DNA of 64,000 bases from NCBI RefSeq assembly GCF_947260015.1, contig NZ_CAMYOM010000003.1, positions 62,001 through 126,000 of the forward strand, in the 5' to 3' direction. The notes beneath the pieces are model-generated. The model saw only the letters and a program-made list of their open reading frames with translations. It did no database searches and was not told where the DNA came from. Source of the stretch: an uncultured Eudoraea sp. Its GTDB lineage: Bacteria > Bacteroidota > Bacteroidia > Flavobacteriales > Flavobacteriaceae. Each line of letters begins with the position of its first letter. The stretch's first letter is position 1. Positions 17,842 to 27,592 of the stretch are shown here, piece by piece. A program made the position numbers and the translations under genes.

Positions 17842-19575
17842 TTATTTATCGTTGTTTAAAAACATTCTTGCTTGTCCCGCCCAGTCTTCTCTTTGAGCTC
17901 TACCCGGGAATGAACCAGTGAGTGAATCAAGCAAATCGTATTCTTTTTGGCCCATTTTACTCACTTGTAAAAAGCTGAAAATTCCTAATTTATTCAGGGT
18001 CTTTTCCATTAAAGGACCTATCCCTTTTACTTTTTTAAGATCGTCGGGATCCTGAGTTCCTGAATCAAAACTACCTAATGAACTAAGTAAACTTTCTTCT
18101 TGATTTGATTCCGAAGAGACTGCAGCCTCCTGATTATTGTTAACAATGGTTTCTCTTACGATTCCATTTTTCCTTATTGTATATAATGGTTTCCCGGCAT
18201 CTCGCAGCGCCTTATAACGGGCTCCAGACGATTTTAATATTGATTTTACCTCAGCCTGTGCAATTACAGGGAAGGTTCTTGAATATAATAAAAAGAGTAC
18301 AAAGAAGAATCCAATAGTACCAATGAAAATTCCAATATCGACAAATGTTGGTGAGAACATGGTCCATGAAGAAGGCAAATAATCGCGATGCAATGAGGTA
18401 ACAATGATCACAAACCTTTCGAACCACATACCTACATTTACTACAATGGAAATAATGAATGAGATGACAATACTGGTCCTGATTTTCTTAAACCACATGA
18501 TCTGAGGCGAAACAACGTTACAGCTCATCATTAAAAGATAAGCCCACCAATAGGGACCTGTTGCCCGGTTTAAAAAGGCATATTGCTCATACTCCACTCC
18601 AGAGTACCAGGCCATAAAAAGTTCGGTAATATAGGCACAACCCACTATTGAACCGGTTATCATTATGACGATGTTCATCAATTCAATGTGCTGTACTGTT
18701 ATATAATCTTCAAGATGACTTACCTTTCTCATTATAATTAGCAAAGTCTGTACCATAGCAAACCCCGAGAAAATAGCACCGGCAACAAAGTAAGGTGGGA
18801 AAATGGTAGTATGCCATCCCGGAATAACCGAAGTGGCAAAATCAAAAGATACTATAGTATGCACAGAAAGAACAAGTGGGGTTGCCAAACCAGCGAGAAC
18901 CAGGGAAACCTCTTCAAATCGTTGCCAATCCTTTGCACGTCCCGTCCAGCCAAAACTTACCAGGCTATAAATCTTCTTTTGAAAAGGTTTTACGGCCCTG
19001 TCTCGGAGCATCCCAAAATCAGGAAGTAATCCCGTCCACCAAAATACAAGTGAAACCGACAAATAAGTAGATATGGCAAATACGTCCCATAGCAGGGGAG
19101 AATTAAAATTAACCCATAAGGATCCAAATTGGTTGGGAATGGGCACTACCCAATATGCCAACCATGGCCTACCCATATGTATAACAGGAAAAAGGGCTGC
19201 CTGGATTACAGAAAATATGGTCATGGCCTCCGCAGATCGGTTGATTGCCATTCTCCATTTTTGACGGAATAATAAAAGGACCGCAGAAATAAGCGTTCCA
19301 GCGTGTCCAATACCAACCCACCAGACAAAGTTTGTAATATCCCAGGCCCAGTTTACCGTTTTATTGAGCCCCCAGGTACCTATCCCTGTGGATATTGTGT
19401 AAATTATAGCACCTATTCCCCAAAGGAGTGCTGCCAATGCAATGGAAAAAACAATCCACCACAATTTGTTAGCCCGTCCCTCAATCGGAGCTGCAATATC
19501 TACCGATACATCATGGTAGCCTTTGTCTCCAAGAACTAAGGGTTTACGTATTGGTGCTTCGTAATGCGACGCCAT
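17842..19575 (-). CDS. actC: Alternative complex III subunit ActC (NrfD/PsrC-like) with a C-terminal HhH tail
   Basis: The first about 450 residues are the ten-helix NrfD/PsrC-type subunit that carries the quinol site (WWIVFSIALAALLWGIG, NFVWWVGIGHAGTLISA, FGWTGRAKDWQRFE). A low-complexity linker follows. Residues 512-572 then form a helix-hairpin-helix-like domain (DLKKVKGIGPLMEKTLNKLG ... REDWAGQARMF). That domain is not needed for quinol oxidation in the core enzyme. It resembles the tail of alphaproteobacterial NuoE and, without gaps, the tail of RpsB in this window (43186-44364). The total of 577 residues is about 100 more than the core subunit needs. Confidence 0.93.
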   Translation of the reverse strand: MASHYEAPIRKPLVLGDKGYHDVSVDIAAPIEGRANKLWWIVFSIALAALLWGIGAIIYTISTGIGTWGLNKTVNWAWDITNFVWWVGIGHAGTLISAVLLLFRQKWRMAINRSAEAMTIFSVIQAALFPVIHMGRPWLAYWVVPIPNQFGSLWVNFNSPLLWDVFAISTYLSVSLVFWWTGLLPDFGMLRDRAVKPFQKKIYSLVSFGWTGRAKDWQRFEEVSLVLAGLATPLVLSVHTIVSFDFATSVIPGWHTTIFPPYFVAGAIFSGFAMVQTLLIIMRKVSHLEDYITVQHIELMNIVIMITGSIVGCAYITELFMAWYSGVEYEQYAFLNRATGPYWWAYLLMMSCNVVSPQIMWFKKIRTSIVISFIISIVVNVGMWFERFVIIVTSLHRDYLPSSWTMFSPTFVDIGIFIGTIGFFFVLFLLYSRTFPVIAQAEVKSILKSSGARYKALRDAGKPLYTIRKNGIVRETIVNNNQEAAVSSESNQEESLLSSLGSFDSGTQDPDDLKKVKGIGPLMEKTLNKLGIFSFLQVSKMGQKEYDLLDSLTGSFPGRAQREDWAGQARMFLNNDK

Positions 19576-19610
19576 ATAGTTTTATTATAGTTGTATTCTT
19601 TCTTTATTGA

Positions 19611-22600
19611 TTATGCTTCATTTGTGTTTCTCACTTTAACATGATAAAACACATTTGGTTTGGTTCCCACACTTTCCAACAAGTGGTACATCCTGTCATT
19701 TTTCTTCAATTCTGTGACCTGACTTTCCTTGTCATTCGAATCTCCAAACACTATTGCTCCATTGCTACAAGCATTTGAGCAAGCTGTTTGAAACTCTCCA
19801 TCTATTATTTCTCTTCCTTCACGTTTGGCATCTAAAATGGTCTTTTGTGTCATTTGGATACAAAGTGAACATTTCTCAATAACCCCTCTTGAACGAACGG
19901 TAACATCAGGATTAATTACCATTTTACCAAGGTCATTATTGAAATGATAATCAAACTCATCATTGTTATTCGACAAAAACCAGTTAAACCTCCGTACCTT
20001 ATACGGGCAGTTATTCGCACAATATCTTGTTCCCACACATCGGTTATAGGCCATATGATTCTGACCCTGACGACTATGTGTTGTTGCAGCTACCGGACAA
20101 ACGGTCTCGCAAGGTGCATGGTTACAATGCTGACACATTACAGGTTGAAATGCAACTTGTGGATTGACTGCAGCAATCTCCATTTCTTCAAAGCCCGACT
20201 TTGTCCCTGAAGGACCTGATAATTCATCTTTCTTGGTATTGTCCTGATCGAAGGTGTCTTCTGAGGAATAATATCTGTCTATTCGCAACCAATGCATATC
20301 CCTGGACTTGCGTACTTCCTCTTTACCTACCACAGGTACATTATTTTCTGCGTGACAGGCAATTACACATGCACCACAACCCGTACAAGCATTTAAATCT
20401 ATGGACATATTAAAATGATGCCCTATGGACCTGTCAAAACTATCCCAAAGATCTACAGTTGTTGCAGGAACTTCCTGATGATTCAATGACACATGCGGCA
20501 CATGATTCCATTCCGAATGATCTTTGGTATTAAATATCTCTAAAGTTGTCTCCTTTATAATGTCGCCTCTGCCCATTAAAGTATTATGCAGCTGAATACA
20601 AGCAAATTCATGCATGCCAGATGCCCTTTCCAGAGTTACATTCTGAATCGTATTAAACCCTTGATACAATTTATAAGCATTAACACCAGTCTGCATTTCA
20701 GTTTTCATACCAACTTGCCTGCCATAACCAAATGATAATCCCACAGTACCTGCGGCCTGACCTGGTTGAATGATTACAGGAACATTTTCAAGTGAGATAC
20801 CATTAACGGTAAGTTTTGAATAACTTCCGTTGAGTCCGCCATTTGCAACATTTTCATTTATCAATCCCAAACTTGTAGCGTCTGCCTTGGATACAGTAAC
20901 ATAATTATCCCAGGAAACCCGGGTAATAGGGTCTGGAAATTCCTGCAACCAAGGATTATTAGCTTGCTGACCGTCACCCATTCCAATTTTTGGATAAAGA
21001 ATTAATTCCATCCCTTCTCCTACAGAATTTGCCAATGCTCCTACTGCAGAAGAAATTGATGTCATAGCGTTATCAGACATAGCTTGATCCGCTATTTCCT
21101 GATCCGTGGCGTTTTCAATTGCAATAATATCTTCTCCTTCTGTATTTGATTCCAATACAAAAACACCATCATGAAGTGCTTTATTCCAGGAAGCATCACC
21201 CAGAATAACGGAACTCCATGTCTCTTTGATGTAGTCGTAATAATTTAAATCACTACCCATCCATTGAAGCAGTGACTGCTGAAACTGCCTGGTGTCAAAA
21301 AGTTGTTTTATAGTAGGTTGTATAAGGCTGTAGTGTCCTTTTATCAATTCAGCGTCCCCCCAGGATTCTAAAAAGTGATTAGTAGCTGCGGTAAATTCTG
21401 TAATTTCTGTGGTTTCATTCCAATTTGTAGAGAAAGTGACCGTTAAATCTACTTTTGCAACACCTTCAGAAAAATCAGAAGCATTAGGCAATGTATACAT
21501 AGGATTAACACCATCCATAATCAAAGCCCCAATATTTCCGGAATTCATATCCTGAATGAGCCTATTAACAGCCTGGTTATTTCCCTGTCTGATATATCTT
21601 GTTGCACTTGGGTTAAAAGCATTACTGGCCAGCATCTCATTTATTGACAAAGTAACCGCCTGGGCATTTACATCATCCAACCCTGTTACCACAACCGCCT
21701 TATTCCCGGCTTTCTTTATTTCGGTGGCAACATCTTCAACAGCTCTGCTAACATTATCGCTAAGATCAACATTAATTGAACTATTATTTAATTTACCAAA
21801 TAAACTCGCCAGCGCCTTTTTCTGCTCCGATGGTTTTATTGCAATTCGTTTATCCGCATTTGCCCCGGTAAGAGACATATTGGATTCAAACTGAATATGC
21901 CTGGACATTTTGCCATTTTTGGGAATACGCCCTTTGGAATAACCACTGTCATAACCCCCTCCTTGCCAATCGGCCAGGAAGTCTGCACCGAAAGAAACGA
22001 TGATTTCGGCTTTTTCAAAATCATACGTAGGCAATGCCCTTTCTCCAAATTTAGCTTCAAAAGCAGATAAAGCCGCATCCTCGCTTATTGCATCATAAAC
22101 TATATGCTTTACGTTACCGTAAACTTCTTTAAAGTCATTTATTAATTTGGTGGTAGATGGACTTGCATAAGTCTGTGTAAGCAAAACTACTTGCTTACCT
22201 GTATCTTTTAATCCGTTTAATTTATTTTTTACTACTGTATCTATTTCACTCCAATCTGCCGGTTCTCCATTTGATAAGGGTCCTTGCAATCTGGTGCTAT
22301 CATATAACGAAAGAACAGATGCCTGTATTCTTGCATTGGCATTACCATTGCTTTTAGCATCTTTATTATTCTCAACCTTTATAGGTCTTCCTTCCCTTGT
22401 TTTTATCAAAATACTGGCAAAATCGAAGCCATCAGCAATGGTAGTAGCATAATAGTTTGCTACACCTGGAATTATTTGCTCAGGTTTTATTACATAAGGT
22501 ATTGACTTTCTAACCGGACCTTCACAAGCTGCTAAAGAAGCAGCAGCAGTACTAAACCCAACATATTTAAGAAAATCTCTTCTATTTGTTGTACTGGCAG

Positions 22601-22733
22601 ACAAATTCTCCTTATCTCCTAAAAATTCATCAACTGGTATTTCTTCCGGAAATTCGTTTTGTCTAAGCGCCTCCACGATGGAATCGTTGGGATTTAACTC
22701 CGCTTCGCTTTTCCAATACTTTTTTGATGCCAT
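19611..22733 (-). CDS. actB: Alternative complex III subunit ActB, molybdopterin-like and iron-sulfur protein
   Basis: A 1040-residue fusion. It begins with a twin-arginine signal (RRDFLKYVGF, R51-R52) ending at a lipobox cysteine C70 (SLAAC). A molybdopterin-oxidoreductase-like domain fills the middle; in this family it has lost the cofactor. The last third is a ferredoxin-like domain with four cysteine groups (CTGCGACVIAC, CQHCNHAPCETVC, CVGTRYCANNC, and CSLC plus a later CSNAC), fitting three [4Fe-4S] and one [3Fe-4S] cluster. It passes electrons from the quinol site to the ActA hemes. Its place between actA and actC is the standard operon order. Confidence 0.94.
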   Translation of the reverse strand: MASKKYWKSEAELNPNDSIVEALRQNEFPEEIPVDEFLGDKENLSASTTNRRDFLKYVGFSTAAASLAACEGPVRKSIPYVIKPEQIIPGVANYYATTIADGFDFASILIKTREGRPIKVENNKDAKSNGNANARIQASVLSLYDSTRLQGPLSNGEPADWSEIDTVVKNKLNGLKDTGKQVVLLTQTYASPSTTKLINDFKEVYGNVKHIVYDAISEDAALSAFEAKFGERALPTYDFEKAEIIVSFGADFLADWQGGGYDSGYSKGRIPKNGKMSRHIQFESNMSLTGANADKRIAIKPSEQKKALASLFGKLNNSSINVDLSDNVSRAVEDVATEIKKAGNKAVVVTGLDDVNAQAVTLSINEMLASNAFNPSATRYIRQGNNQAVNRLIQDMNSGNIGALIMDGVNPMYTLPNASDFSEGVAKVDLTVTFSTNWNETTEITEFTAATNHFLESWGDAELIKGHYSLIQPTIKQLFDTRQFQQSLLQWMGSDLNYYDYIKETWSSVILGDASWNKALHDGVFVLESNTEGEDIIAIENATDQEIADQAMSDNAMTSISSAVGALANSVGEGMELILYPKIGMGDGQQANNPWLQEFPDPITRVSWDNYVTVSKADATSLGLINENVANGGLNGSYSKLTVNGISLENVPVIIQPGQAAGTVGLSFGYGRQVGMKTEMQTGVNAYKLYQGFNTIQNVTLERASGMHEFACIQLHNTLMGRGDIIKETTLEIFNTKDHSEWNHVPHVSLNHQEVPATTVDLWDSFDRSIGHHFNMSIDLNACTGCGACVIACHAENNVPVVGKEEVRKSRDMHWLRIDRYYSSEDTFDQDNTKKDELSGPSGTKSGFEEMEIAAVNPQVAFQPVMCQHCNHAPCETVCPVAATTHSRQGQNHMAYNRCVGTRYCANNCPYKVRRFNWFLSNNNDEFDYHFNNDLGKMVINPDVTVRSRGVIEKCSLCIQMTQKTILDAKREGREIIDGEFQTACSNACSNGAIVFGDSNDKESQVTELKKNDRMYHLLESVGTKPNVFYHVKVRNTNEA

Positions 22734-22766
22734 ACTATATATCTGTAATTAGATGCTTATTTATTT

Positions 22767-24155
22767 CTAATAGTGGCACTTGCCACATTCCAAACCGCCC
22801 ATTTGAGCAGCGGTAAGATTTTCAACGCCATATTTTTTGGATAACTCTTCATGTATTTTAGTATAGTAAGCGTTATCCTCTACCTTAACATTTGTTTCTC
22901 TATGGCAATTAATACACCAACCCATTGTCAATGTAGAAAACTGATACATGATCTCCATTTCCTCAACAGGACCATGACAGGTTTGACATTCAATACCTGC
23001 AACGGAAACATGTTGAGAGTGATTAAAGTAAGCCAAATCTGGAAGATTATGAATTCTTACCCATTCAACTGGCTGACTATCCCCTGTATATTGTTGATTC
23101 TCCTCATCCCAACCTACTGCCTTATATAACTTTTTAATCTCTCCGGTGTAAAATTCGTTGGTATACCCATTAGCCAAATCTTCAGCACTCGGACCTTCCG
23201 GATTTCCTTTATATTCATAAATTGATTTATGACAATTCATACAAACATTTAAGGAAGGAATACCTGAATGTTTTGATACTCTTGCAGAGGAGTGACAATA
23301 TTTACATTCAATTTTGTTATCTCCCGCATGAATCTTATGTGAATAATGGATAGGTTGAATAGGCGCATATCCTTGATCTATCCCAATTTGCATTACCCAA
23401 CCATAAGCAAAGTATGCACTCGCCAATAACAGGAAAATAGAAGATACGAGTACCAGGAATTGGTTATGTGCAAATGCCTTCCATAATGGAATTCGTTTAA
23501 CAGCTTTATCTTTTTCCAATACTACGCCGTTAGCCTCGGCTATGCGTTGTAAAGTATTGTTGACTAAGAACAACATCATCACCAGCAAGGCAAAAACCAG
23601 TACAAGTGCTCCTAAAATAATTTCATTGGTAATTCCGGAAGAATCACTACCTCCCTCGCTTGTGGCCGTTGCGGCAGCAGCTGCAACCGGTGCCGGTGGT
23701 GGCGCAGCCGTATAAGCCAAAATATCATCAATATCTGCATTCGACAAAGTTGGAAAAGCTGTCATTGCAGCCTGATTGTATTCTGCGTATACTTTATTTG
23801 CATAGGCATCACCAGAACTAATCATCCCGGCGCTGTTCTTAATCCATGTATACAACCATTCCTTATCCAATCCTTCATCTTCTGCAAGTCTCGATTCTAC
23901 ATTGGCTAATGCCGGTCCCGTCATTTTTCGATTTAATGCATGACAAGCCGCACAATTCTGATTAAATAATTGTTTCCCTTTTGCTACATCTCCAGAGCCC
24001 GAATCACTTGGCTCAGTGGTAACTTCAGTATCAGCCACAGCGTTTTGATCCTGGTTTTCTTCCTGGGCAAAAATAGAATAGGAAAGGAGTAGATAAACTA
24101 CTAGAGTGCAAGTGAAAAGTTTAGAAATCTGATGGCGGTACAAAACCTTTTTCAT
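22767..24155 (-). CDS. actA: Alternative complex III subunit ActA, six-heme cytochrome c
   Basis: First gene of the operon. The 462-residue protein has an N-terminal signal segment. It then has a monoheme cytochrome c domain (CAACH, 68-72), an Ala/Pro-rich linker, and two hydrophobic helices (about 178-199 and 231-253). A multiheme domain follows with CKYCH (284-288), CMNCH (305-309), CQTCH (390-394), CINCH (414-418) and CGKCH (457-461). Six heme c sites are therefore visible. The last five form the usual pentaheme ActA; the first looks like a fused single-heme cytochrome. It carries electrons in the periplasm toward ActE and the oxidase. Confidence 0.93.
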   Translation of the reverse strand: MKKVLYRHQISKLFTCTLVVYLLLSYSIFAQEENQDQNAVADTEVTTEPSDSGSGDVAKGKQLFNQNCAACHALNRKMTGPALANVESRLAEDEGLDKEWLYTWIKNSAGMISSGDAYANKVYAEYNQAAMTAFPTLSNADIDDILAYTAAPPPAPVAAAAATATSEGGSDSSGITNEIILGALVLVFALLVMMLFLVNNTLQRIAEANGVVLEKDKAVKRIPLWKAFAHNQFLVLVSSIFLLLASAYFAYGWVMQIGIDQGYAPIQPIHYSHKIHAGDNKIECKYCHSSARVSKHSGIPSLNVCMNCHKSIYEYKGNPEGPSAEDLANGYTNEFYTGEIKKLYKAVGWDEENQQYTGDSQPVEWVRIHNLPDLAYFNHSQHVSVAGIECQTCHGPVEEMEIMYQFSTLTMGWCINCHRETNVKVEDNAYYTKIHEELSKKYGVENLTAAQMGGLECGKCHY

Positions 24156-24328
24156 ATTTAAAATATTTCTATCTTAATTCTGGCACGATAATTACTATAA
24201 GTTTAAGACAAAAGGGTAATTTATCGCCGCTCAAATTGACGACAAAAATAAGACTTTGACTTTATTTGAGAAATGTTAAGGGTTTTATAATTTATAATTT
24301 ATATTAATTCTAAATAAGCATAAAATCT

Positions 24329-24357
24329 TTTGTTTAACCTTCAATAAATTACTTTTG
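24329..24357 (+). promoter_or_regulatory. Promoter of the SPOR-domain gene
   Basis: TTTG (24329-24332), a 17-nt spacer and TACTTTTG (24350-24357) match the Bacteroidota promoter. The spacer is slightly short. The ATG of the SPOR gene is 33 nt downstream. Confidence 0.5.
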
Positions 24358-24390
24358 CTTTTTATCTTAGATCTTAATAAAGTTTATATC

Positions 24391-24762
24391 ATGAAAACAG
24401 CAATTCTATCAGTAGTACTTCTTGGATTCATTACTTGTGGAATGGCTCAAAGTGGGAAAATTAGCATTGAACAAGACGCCAATATTACCCGCCTTCTTGA
24501 AGTATATAAGATTAGTAATTCAAAATCTAATTTCTATACAATTCAGGTTGGGTTTGGCTCTTATTCCAAAGCAGAAGAACTTAAACAGCAGGTAGACATT
24601 GATTTTCCTGACTTAAAAGCGAAAATTATTTTTGATTCTCCTACTTACAGAGTTCAGATTGGTCAGTTTAAATCTAAGTTGGATGCGGAACGTAAATTTA
24701 AAGAGGTTCGGATAAAATATCCTGAATCGCTTTTATTAAAACCAGAAAAAACGACCAAATAG
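24391..24762 (+). CDS. SPOR domain-containing exported protein
   Basis: A 123-residue protein with a signal peptide (first 19 residues, ending GMA-Q) and a single SPOR domain at about 48-118 (YTIQVGFGSYSKAEEL ... YRVQIGQFKSKLDAERKF). SPOR domains bind denuded peptidoglycan glycan strands, often at the septum, so a periplasmic cell-wall role is likely. The frame is open upstream to 24355, but the signal peptide begins at the ATG at 24391, which also fits the promoter. The stop codon lies in the loop of its own terminator. Confidence 0.85.
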   Translation: MKTAILSVVLLGFITCGMAQSGKISIEQDANITRLLEVYKISNSKSNFYTIQVGFGSYSKAEELKQQVDIDFPDLKAKIIFDSPTYRVQIGQFKSKLDAERKFKEVRIKYPESLLLKPEKTTK

Positions 24763-24772
24763 GTCGTTTTTT
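24746..24772. terminator. Bidirectional terminator between the SPOR gene and infB
   Basis: AAAAAACGACC and GGTCGTTTTTT pair around a 5-nt loop. The loop contains the SPOR stop codon (TAG, 24760-24762). T-runs on both strands allow it to serve the convergent infB operon as well. Confidence 0.85.
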
Positions 24773-24853
24773 GTTTTAATATATTCATCCAAGTCTATCT
24801 AAGGAATAAGAATTTGCCTTCGCCTCACATCTAAAATTTTTCTAATTTTCAGA

Positions 24854-27550
24854 TTAAAGCTTTTTCTTTACCGCTACTTCCTGGAAGGCTTCCACGATAT
24901 CTCCTTCTTTTATGTCATTGTAGTTCTTTACCTGAAGTCCACAATCATAACCCTTGGCCACTTCTTTAACATCATCTTTAAACCTTTTTAAAGATGATAG
25001 CTCTCCCGTAAATATTACGACACCATCCCTAATAAGACGAATACTCGAGTTTCTAAAGATTTTGCCAGTGGTTACCATACAACCGGCTATAGTGCCTACT
25101 TTAGATATCTTAAAGGTTTCTCTAATTTCAGCGGTCCCTGTAATCTCTTCCTTCATCACCGGAGATAGCATGCCTTCCATTGCATCCTTAAGATCATTAA
25201 TGGCATCATAAATAATAGAATACATCCTTATATCAATCTCCTCTTTATCTGCAATATCTCTGGCATTACCCATGGGTCTCACATTAAATCCAATAACAAT
25301 TGCATCAGATGCTGAAGCCAATAATACATCAGACTCTGTAATTGCACCTACTCCTTTATGAATAATATTGACTTGTATTTCATCTGTTGACAATTTCTGG
25401 AAGGAATCCGTCAATGCCTCAACAGATCCATCAACATCTCCTTTTAGAATAATATTCAACTCTTTAAATTCACCTAACGCAATTCGTCTGCCAATTTCAT
25501 CGAGCGTAATATGCCGCTGTGTCCTTACGGATTGTTCACGTTGCAACTGACTCCTTTTGGAGGCAATTTGCTTAGCTTCTTTTTCATCTTCAAGCACATT
25601 GAATTTATCCCCGGCCTGAGGCGCGCCGTCTAATCCCAAAATTGAAATTGGTGTAGAAGGACCAGCTTTTTTAACAATCTTACCACGTTCGTCCTGCATT
25701 GCCTTTATCTTGCCGCTACATGTTCCCGCCAAAACGTAATCACCTATTTCCAAAGTACCTCCTTGTACCAAAATAGTAGAGACATACCCCCTTCCTTTAT
25801 CTAGAAATGCTTCTACAACAGTACCGGTAGCTAATCTGTCGGGATTAGCCTTTAATTCCAAAAGTTCTGCTTCCAAAAGCACTTTTTCTAAAAGTTCTTT
25901 TACACCATCGCCAGTTTTTGCCGAGATATCATGAGATTGAATTTTTCCGCCCCAATCCTCTACAAGTAAATTCATAGCAGCCAAACCTTCTTTAATCTTT
26001 TCAGGATTCGCAGTAGGCCTGTCTATTTTGTTAATCGCAAAAACTATAGGAACACCTGCGGCCTGTGCGTGACTGATTGCTTCCTTGGTCTGGGGCATAA
26101 TGTCATCATCCGCAGCAATCACGATTATGGCAATATCTGTTACCTGGGCTCCACGGGCACGCATAGCGGTAAATGCTTCGTGGCCCGGAGTATCTAAAAA
26201 GGAAATTCTCTGACCTCCGGATAAAGCAACACTGTAGGCACCAATATGCTGTGTAATTCCTCCACTCTCCCCGGCAATTACATTTTCCTCCCGGATGTAA
26301 TCTAATAATGATGTTTTACCGTGATCTACGTGACCCATTACAGTAACAATAGGGGCCCTGGGCTTTAAATCTTCCGGCGCATCCACTTCTTCTTCAATAG
26401 TTTCTTCCAGATCTGCGGTAATAAATTCTACTTCATACCCAAATTCTTCGGCAACAATGGAGAGTGTTTCAGCATCCAATCTTTGATTCATGGTAACCAT
26501 AATCCCAAGAGACATACAGGCAGAAATTATCTCTGTAGAGGCAACATCCATCATGGTAGCAACTTCTCCAACGGTTACAAACTCAGTGACCTTAAGTATT
26601 TTACTTTCCAGCTCCTGTTGTTCCAGATCTTTCTCCGTCTGCTGTTTGTGCTGGTCTCTCTTATCCCTTCTATATTTTGCTCCTTTTCCTTTTTTGGATT
26701 TACCCTGAAGTTTTTCAAGAGTTTCACGTACCTGTTTTTGTACTTCTTCTTCTGTCGGCTCAGCCTTTGGAGTAGACGTAAAACGTTGTCCTTTTTTAGC
26801 AGTGGTTCTCGCTCTGGCACCACCACCTGGTGCACTTTTATTACTAACAATCCGCTTCCGTCTTTTGGGTTTCTCTACTTTGGAAGGTTCCTTTGCGGGT
26901 TCTTTCTTTTTCTTTGGCTTATTAAACTTAGAGAGATCAATTTTATCTCCCATAATCTTTGGTCCGGAAAGCTTTTTATACTTTGTAGCAATAGAACTGG
27001 GTTCCTCTGGTTTTTCCTCCTCAGGGGCTTTCTCGTCTGCCTGCGTTATCTCCGGAACCGTTTCAGGTTTTAATTCTTCTTTTACTTCTTCGGCTACTAC
27101 CTCATCCTTTACTTCAGCAATTACCTCTTCCTTTGGAGCCGGTTTATCTTCAGTCTTTTTAGGCTCGGGTTTAACTTTCTTCTTTGGTGTAAGATCAATT
27201 TTACCTACTTGCTTCGGTCCGGAAAGTTCAACCCTTGCTTTCACTACCTCCCTTGAAGCAGCCCTTTTTTCTCTTTCAAGTCTTTTTTCTTCCTGCTCCT
27301 GCTCCAACTGCAGTCTTATAGCTTCTTTTTCCTTGCGCTTTTCTTCACCAACTTCCTGGGATGCAACTTTCTTGCTCATATCCGTCTGGAATTCGTCTAA
27401 AAGAACCTGATGTATGTCTTCAGAAATCTTTGTGGTAGGTCTTGCGTCCACCTTATGTCCTTTAGATGCAAGGTATTCAACCGCTCTATCCAAAGAAATG
27501 TTAAGTTCTCTCAAGACTTTATTAAGCCTTATTGTTGCATTGTCTGCCAT
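24854..27550 (-). CDS. infB: Translation initiation factor IF-2
   Basis: IF-2 places initiator tRNA on the ribosome. The 898-residue protein has an N-terminal IF2N domain (1-55), a long charged Lys/Glu/Pro-rich region (60-310), a second IF2N-like part (about 318-375) and the GTPase: G1 GHVDHGKT (406-413), G3 DTPGHE (453-458) and NKID (507-510). Domains II-IV complete it. Two short similar motifs, [12 protein letters not shown] (109-120) and [13 protein letters not shown] (194-206), stand in the charged region. It is the third gene of rimP-nusA-infB, 42 bp after nusA. Confidence 0.97.
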   Translation of the reverse strand: MADNATIRLNKVLRELNISLDRAVEYLASKGHKVDARPTTKISEDIHQVLLDEFQTDMSKKVASQEVGEEKRKEKEAIRLQLEQEQEEKRLEREKRAASREVVKARVELSGPKQVGKIDLTPKKKVKPEPKKTEDKPAPKEEVIAEVKDEVVAEEVKEELKPETVPEITQADEKAPEEEKPEEPSSIATKYKKLSGPKIMGDKIDLSKFNKPKKKKEPAKEPSKVEKPKRRKRIVSNKSAPGGGARARTTAKKGQRFTSTPKAEPTEEEVQKQVRETLEKLQGKSKKGKGAKYRRDKRDQHKQQTEKDLEQQELESKILKVTEFVTVGEVATMMDVASTEIISACMSLGIMVTMNQRLDAETLSIVAEEFGYEVEFITADLEETIEEEVDAPEDLKPRAPIVTVMGHVDHGKTSLLDYIREENVIAGESGGITQHIGAYSVALSGGQRISFLDTPGHEAFTAMRARGAQVTDIAIIVIAADDDIMPQTKEAISHAQAAGVPIVFAINKIDRPTANPEKIKEGLAAMNLLVEDWGGKIQSHDISAKTGDGVKELLEKVLLEAELLELKANPDRLATGTVVEAFLDKGRGYVSTILVQGGTLEIGDYVLAGTCSGKIKAMQDERGKIVKKAGPSTPISILGLDGAPQAGDKFNVLEDEKEAKQIASKRSQLQREQSVRTQRHITLDEIGRRIALGEFKELNIILKGDVDGSVEALTDSFQKLSTDEIQVNIIHKGVGAITESDVLLASASDAIVIGFNVRPMGNARDIADKEEIDIRMYSIIYDAINDLKDAMEGMLSPVMKEEITGTAEIRETFKISKVGTIAGCMVTTGKIFRNSSIRLIRDGVVIFTGELSSLKRFKDDVKEVAKGYDCGLQVKNYNDIKEGDIVEAFQEVAVKKKL

Positions 27551-27592
27551 AAATACTGTTTACTCTCTACTTTTAAGTTGCTAATATATAGC

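Noticed and set aside
24243-24250. TATTTTTG on the minus strand upstream of actA as promoter of the respiratory operon
   Set aside because: The box fits and is 88 nt from the start, but no -33 TTG lies within 17-21 nt and the region is A/T-rich, so chance matches are likely.
26483-27410. Open frames of about 200 codons on the plus strand opposite infB
   Set aside because: They are antisense to the Lys/Glu-rich low-complexity part of IF-2, which naturally gives long Phe/Leu/Ser-rich frames on the other strand. No start context or family signal.
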